Source of the DNA: an uncultured Lachnospiraceae bacterium
GTDB lineage: Bacteria > Bacillota > Clostridia > Lachnospirales > Lachnospiraceae
Assembly (NCBI GenBank): GCA_902797015.1
Contig: CADBRG010000295.1
Coordinates: 1-16,259 of the forward strand
Direction: 5' to 3'
Length of the DNA stretch: 16,259 nucleotides
Part shown: positions 12,980 through 16,259 of the stretch, piece after piece
How the letters are laid out: each line of letters starts with the position of its first letter
How positions within the stretch are numbered: the first letter of the stretch is position 1
Notes under the pieces: model-generated
What the model was told of the DNA's origin: nothing
Databases searched by the model: none
Seen by the model: the letters and a program-made list of their open reading frames with translations, nothing else
Program-made: the position numbers and the translations under genes

Positions 12980-15580
12980 TTAGTAGATCTCGTAGATACC
13001 GCCGTCCCACTTCTCAACTTCGATCTGCGCGCTGTTCGGTGCCATACCACAAGCGTACTTGGACATGTAGCGGTCCGGTGTAAGGATATTTACACAACCG
13101 CCGCGGTCAGCGGAGTGACCCGGTTTACCAAGCGGTGCGTACTCTGCACAGGACTCATAGGAGTGTACAGTACCAGGCTGTACACGCTCACCAACCTGAG
13201 CACACAGGATGACAGAACCTCTGTCGTTGTAAGCACGTACCAGATCGCCATCTTTGATTCCACGAGCTTCTGCATCGACAGTGTTCATACGGATAATCCA
13301 GTAGTACCATCCATCAACCAGAACACGGTGATCCTTGATGTCAAGCATGAAGGAGTCTTTTGCATCACCCATGGTGTGGAATGAGAATCTCGGATGCGGT
13401 GAAAGCATTCCAAGCGGGTATTTCTTAGCTACTTCAGCATGCCAGCTCTCCCAAGCCGGTACATATTTGTGCATTGCCGGACGATACTCGTCTACGAAGC
13501 CCTGTGCTTCGAAACGGGACAGAGAAGTGGAGATAAACTCGATCTTTCCTGTCGTGGTCTGCAGACCCTTCAGGCCGACTGTCTGGTTCGGAGCCGGACC
13601 CCAGTCCGGTGTATCGCGTACGCGGTTCTCTGCGAACCAGCGGAATGCTGTCTTCGGAACACCTTCCGGATTGTACGGTACAACCAGATATCCCTTCTTG
13701 CAGAAGTCTTCGAAGCTCATCAGAGTCGGGCAGTCTGTAGCATTGTAGTACTGCTCGATCCATGCCATCTCGTCTTTGCCTTCTGTAAAGATATCATAGA
13801 TACCGAATTTCTTTGACAGATATGCGTAGATATCGTAGTCAGACTTGGACTCGCCAAGCGGCTCGATACATTTCTGCTGGAAGGAAATTACACGGAAGTT
13901 GGTCTGTGCAAAGTTGTCCGGAATATAACCGGAGCAGTTACCAAACTCGGAGATATCCCATCTCTCATAGTTTGTACAAGCCGGAATGATAACGTCAGCG
14001 AACATTACCTCGCCTTCATTCCAGATTGACTGTGACAGAACGAATTCCAGTGTCTCGGAATGGTACATCTTAGCGTAACGGTTTGTAGCGGTCATGGTAC
14101 CGATGTGCGGTCCGCCGTACTTCCAGTACATCTTGATGCTGCCATAACCCGGAGCCGGATACTGATACGGATGCATCTGTGCTTCGATTGTAGCACCGCA
14201 GAAGCCCTTGCCATACCATTCGAACTTACCGTTCATCAGGCACTCCGGAATCTTCAGACGCGGAATATGCTGTCCAGCTTCCCAGTTCATCTTAACCGGA
14301 GCCGGGAATGTGGTCTTACCATCGAACATTCTCCAAGCAAACTTGAAGCCTGCAGCTGAGTTGGAGCAGTCACCGGAGATACCGCCGTCTGCATAACCCG
14401 GGAAGAAGAAGTTGTGGTCAGTCGGAACACCCTGTGTGGTGGAGTACATGTTTGAACCCGGTTTTCCAAGGCCCTGCATGGTTGCAAGAGCGATCATACC
14501 ACGAGTCCACTCAATACCATGGGTTGCACGGCAAGCGCCACCCCAGCCGCCAAGACCGCCGGCTGCCAGCTGTGTTTTTCTCTTAGCCCATTCACGTGCC
14601 AGTGCGCGGATCTCGCAAGCCGGAACACCGGACTCAGCTTCTGCCCACTCGCAGGTCTTCGGGATGCCGTCCTCGCCATTACCAAGAACGTACTCAGCCC
14701 ACTCTTCGAATCCGTATGCATGATCTGCAACGTACTCTTTGTCATAGGTTCCTTCTGTCAGCCATGTATAAGCGATCGCGAAGGAAATAGCGTGGTCTGT
14801 ACCAACTTTCGGTGAGAGCCACTTCATACCCCACATATTTGCGGAATGATTGTAGAACGGATCGATGAATACCATCTTGATACCCAGCTCGTCCATCCAA
14901 CGACGACGGATATGGGACTCAAAACCACCATAGATACCGTTGTTAACTTCCGGATCGGATGACCAGAATACGATCAACTCAGAATTCTGCAGGCAGTCCT
15001 CTAACAGGTTGTACTGCTCCGGATTTCCAAGTCTCCAGGAGAAGCCCCACATATGCATAGCACCCCAGTGCCAGCCTTCCCATGAATCCGGGTTGTGATC
15101 CGCATAAGTGAATCCCATCAGGTTCATGAAACGGAAATATGTAGAATGACGGTAACCTACGTTACCCCACAGATGGTGAGATGACGGTGTGGACAAGATA
15201 CCACCCGGTCCAACTTCTCTCTTAATTCTGTTAACTTCGCTAACGATGATGTCCGCAGCCTCTTCCCAGCTGATTCTCTCATAACCGGAAATACCACGGT
15301 TCTGAATGTTTCTCTCTCCGTTCGGATCGAAGTCTACACGCTTCATCGGATAAAGCAGACGACGGTCTGAATATACCATGGATTTCTGACCAGCGGTATA
15401 CATCTGGATCGTAGTCTTTCTCGGCGGGGTAAATGTCCTGCCGTGTGCTTCGATTGTCCAGCCTTCCGGATCTGTCTCATCAAGGTCCATCGGTGTTAAA
15501 CGAACGATTTTGCCGTCCTTAACATAAACGAACACCGGACCGCCGGTACTGGAGTTTGTCAAACGAATTTCGCCTTTCAT
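12980..15580 (-). CDS. athL: Pyrogallol-phloroglucinol transhydroxylase large (molybdopterin) subunit, pair A
   Basis: An 866-residue cytoplasmic molybdopterin enzyme (the known one has 875). Transhydroxylase converts pyrogallol to phloroglucinol with 1,2,3,5-tetrahydroxybenzene as co-substrate, the key step of anaerobic gallate breakdown. The N-terminus (RLTNSSTGGPVFVYV) has no Fe-S Cys motif. The active-site residues of the Pelobacter structure are matched at His135, Tyr143, Arg144, Asp165, Ser166 (Mo ligand), Trp167, Trp346, Tyr396 and Tyr552, with a constant offset of nine and then eight residues. Long blocks such as the SSHHLWGNVGYRHSTYFRF and YADHNPDSWEGWHWG segments and the GGLGGWGGACRA region look nearly unchanged, and both proteins end EKWDG..YEIY. 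The ATG at 15580 has AAGGAGG nine bases upstream; eleven upstream codons are rejected. First gene of its operon, downstream of a LysR gene. Confidence 0.94.
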   Translation of the reverse strand: MKGEIRLTNSSTGGPVFVYVKDGKIVRLTPMDLDETDPEGWTIEAHGRTFTPPRKTTIQMYTAGQKSMVYSDRRLLYPMKRVDFDPNGERNIQNRGISGYERISWEEAADIIVSEVNRIKREVGPGGILSTPSSHHLWGNVGYRHSTYFRFMNLMGFTYADHNPDSWEGWHWGAMHMWGFSWRLGNPEQYNLLEDCLQNSELIVFWSSDPEVNNGIYGGFESHIRRRWMDELGIKMVFIDPFYNHSANMWGMKWLSPKVGTDHAISFAIAYTWLTEGTYDKEYVADHAYGFEEWAEYVLGNGEDGIPKTCEWAEAESGVPACEIRALAREWAKRKTQLAAGGLGGWGGACRATHGIEWTRGMIALATMQGLGKPGSNMYSTTQGVPTDHNFFFPGYADGGISGDCSNSAAGFKFAWRMFDGKTTFPAPVKMNWEAGQHIPRLKIPECLMNGKFEWYGKGFCGATIEAQMHPYQYPAPGYGSIKMYWKYGGPHIGTMTATNRYAKMYHSETLEFVLSQSIWNEGEVMFADVIIPACTNYERWDISEFGNCSGYIPDNFAQTNFRVISFQQKCIEPLGESKSDYDIYAYLSKKFGIYDIFTEGKDEMAWIEQYYNATDCPTLMSFEDFCKKGYLVVPYNPEGVPKTAFRWFAENRVRDTPDWGPAPNQTVGLKGLQTTTGKIEFISTSLSRFEAQGFVDEYRPAMHKYVPAWESWHAEVAKKYPLGMLSPHPRFSFHTMGDAKDSFMLDIKDHRVLVDGWYYWIIRMNTVDAEARGIKDGDLVRAYNDRGSVILCAQVGERVQPGTVHSYESCAEYAPLGKPGHSADRGGCVNILTPDRYMSKYACGMAPNSAQIEVEKWDGGIYEIY

Positions 15581-15680
15581 ATGGCATAACCTCCTTTTTG
15601 TTTCCTCATTCACTGTCTCGTATTCTTATAATCCGTACCGTCAAAAACGAGTAGAGGATGTGTTCAACCGTACAGACTAT

Positions 15681-15727
15681 AAAAAAACAACCACAAAGAA
15701 AATGACATACATTTCCTTTATGGTTGT
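15681..15727 (-). terminator. Terminator of the LysR-type regulator gene
   Basis: ACAACCA (15687-15693) pairs with TGGTTGT (15721-15727), AAAG with CTTT and AAATG with CATTT, with two single mismatches, around loop ACATA. Seven A on the plus strand (15681-15687) give the minus-strand U-tract. Confidence 0.85.
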
Positions 15728-15728
15728 G

Positions 15729-15755
15729 ATTATACGGTGTATTCTAATAATACAC
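15729..15755 (-). promoter_or_regulatory. Consensus -10 box with a perfect inverted repeat in the spacer
   Basis: TATAAT on the minus strand (15729-15734). GTGTATT (15737-15743) and AATACAC (15749-15755) form a 7-bp perfect repeat with centre CTAAT. The nearest -35-like hexamer, TTGCGT, is 19 bases away, longer than ideal. A regulated promoter for the pair A operon is likely. The remaining leader (15581-15680) holds two direct CCGTAC repeats (15633-15638, 15668-15673) and a TATAAG (15621-15631 region) that could be a second promoter. Confidence 0.5.
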
Positions 15756-15849
15756 GCAAGTCCTTTTTGAAATTTTCTCGGATTTCACTTCGCTTTCGTC
15801 TAAAAGTACAAGTGTATACGCACTATACTTTGTAGAAATTACACAATCC

Positions 15850-16259
15850 TTAAAAATCTCTCTTTACATGAAGATTGGAATACTTCTTGGCAAATACAAA
15901 CAGGTCTTCGAGCAGCGGCGAATCATTCTTCGCTTTCCTTGTCAGCTGCATCGGCAGGTATTTGTGCGGAACATCCTCTTCGATCGGGATGAAGCGCAGA
16001 TTGCTATTTGATGTTACTTCTGCCTCCTCAAAGATCAGAGAAACACCTTCCCCCATCTCCATGCGGAACATAAACTCATCGAAGCTCTCAATATGTGCCG
16101 CGATCTTCGGCGTAAATCCAAACTCTGCACAGATCTGAATCAGGAAATCATCCTCCGGTGCGATCTCCATCGGCCGGTAAGAAAGAAACGTACTGTCTTT
16201 GAAGTCAGCCAGTGTCACATGCTTTTTAAAAAAGAAAGGATTCTTTTTATGAATGACGA
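15850..16259 (-). CDS. LysR-type transcriptional regulator, C-terminal part
   Basis: The last ~136 codons of a LysR-family regulator; the frame stays open to the right edge. The visible part fits the second half of the ligand-binding domain: a VIHKKNPFFFKKHVTLADF segment (the HPLA-type strand and the VTLADF helix start), FLSYRPMEI, the FGFTPKIAAHIESFDEFMFRME helix pair, EGVSLIFEE (the usual GVALLP-like strand) and a final helix LLEDLFVFAKKYS. The DNA-binding half lies outside the window. A GTG at 16218 could be taken as a start but is internal to the domain. The gene is upstream of and parallel to the pair A operon, separated by its own terminator. LysR proteins commonly activate adjacent aromatic-degradation genes, so it is the best candidate activator of the transhydroxylase locus. 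Confidence 0.85.
   Translation of the reverse strand, partial: VIHKKNPFFFKKHVTLADFKDSTFLSYRPMEIAPEDDFLIQICAEFGFTPKIAAHIESFDEFMFRMEMGEGVSLIFEEAEVTSNSNLRFIPIEEDVPHKYLPMQLTRKAKNDSPLLEDLFVFAKKYSNLHVKRDF

Noticed and set aside
8211..15580. Assignment as nitrate, DMSO, polysulfide or formate-type oxidoreductase
   Set aside because: There is no N-terminal Cys motif, Tat signal or membrane anchor gene, and the small subunits carry the beta-barrel domain and the large subunits the active-site set specific to transhydroxylase.
15581..15849. Molybdenum cofactor riboswitch in the pair A leader
   Set aside because: No multi-stem conserved structure was found; the sequence is explained by a terminator, a promoter and small repeats.
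1..16259. CRISPR array, insertion sequence, prophage or toxin-antitoxin module
   Set aside because: No regularly spaced repeats, transposase, integrase or short paired toxin genes were seen on either strand.

Overview
The window looks like the chromosome of an anaerobic Gram-positive Clostridia member, probably Lachnospiraceae-like. The reasons are strong AGGAGG-type ribosome binding sites, a lipoprotein sugar-binding protein, a DegV-family protein, HflX, an iron-sulfur flavoprotein, a relic of a DUF3793/flavodoxin operon and medium GC content. Nearly everything lies on the minus strand; only the DegV gene is on the plus strand. No rRNA, tRNA, CRISPR array, insertion sequence or phage gene was seen.

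Layout, right to left (the direction of most transcription). A LysR-type regulator enters from the right edge (15850-16259). Next comes the centrepiece: two tandem, paralogous two-subunit molybdopterin enzymes, at 15580-12107 (pair A: large plus small subunit) and 11823-8211 (pair B: large plus small subunit). Both resemble pyrogallol-phloroglucinol transhydroxylase of Pelobacter acidigallici. The large subunits lack an N-terminal Fe-S motif. They keep the catalytic His, Asp and Tyr, the Mo-ligand Ser and the pocket Tyr/Arg/Trp at equivalent positions. The small subunits carry twelve cysteines for three [4Fe-4S] clusters plus a C-terminal beta-barrel (Cna-B/transthyretin-like) domain. Pair A is close to the characterised enzyme; pair B has changed pocket-side residues, an altered cysteine spacing and a ~65-residue C-terminal tail, so it may act on a different polyphenol.

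Then come hflX (7898-6594, minus) and the DegV gene (5692-6549, plus), which converge on a shared terminator. On the other side of the DegV gene, and divergent from it, is a two-gene minus-strand operon of an iron-sulfur flavoprotein (5452-4886) and a GntR/FCD regulator (4883-4197). Next is an operon of an unrecognised 226-residue protein (4089-3409) and a helix-turn-helix regulator fused to a periplasmic-binding-like domain of the kind linked to molybdate/molybdopterin genes (3365-2484). After it lies a decayed DUF3793-flavodoxin relic behind an almost perfect promoter and two DtxR-like operators (2476-2110). The left end holds a sugar-type ABC importer: binding lipoprotein (1875-733) and the start of a duplicated-cassette ATPase (603 to the edge).

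Inferred biology: the transhydroxylase pairs would isomerise trihydroxybenzenes (pyrogallol from gallate or tannins) to phloroglucinol-type rings that can be reduced and opened. The LysR protein is a likely aromatic sensor, and the HTH-PBP protein a possible molybdenum or substrate sensor. The downstream ring-reduction genes are not in the window.
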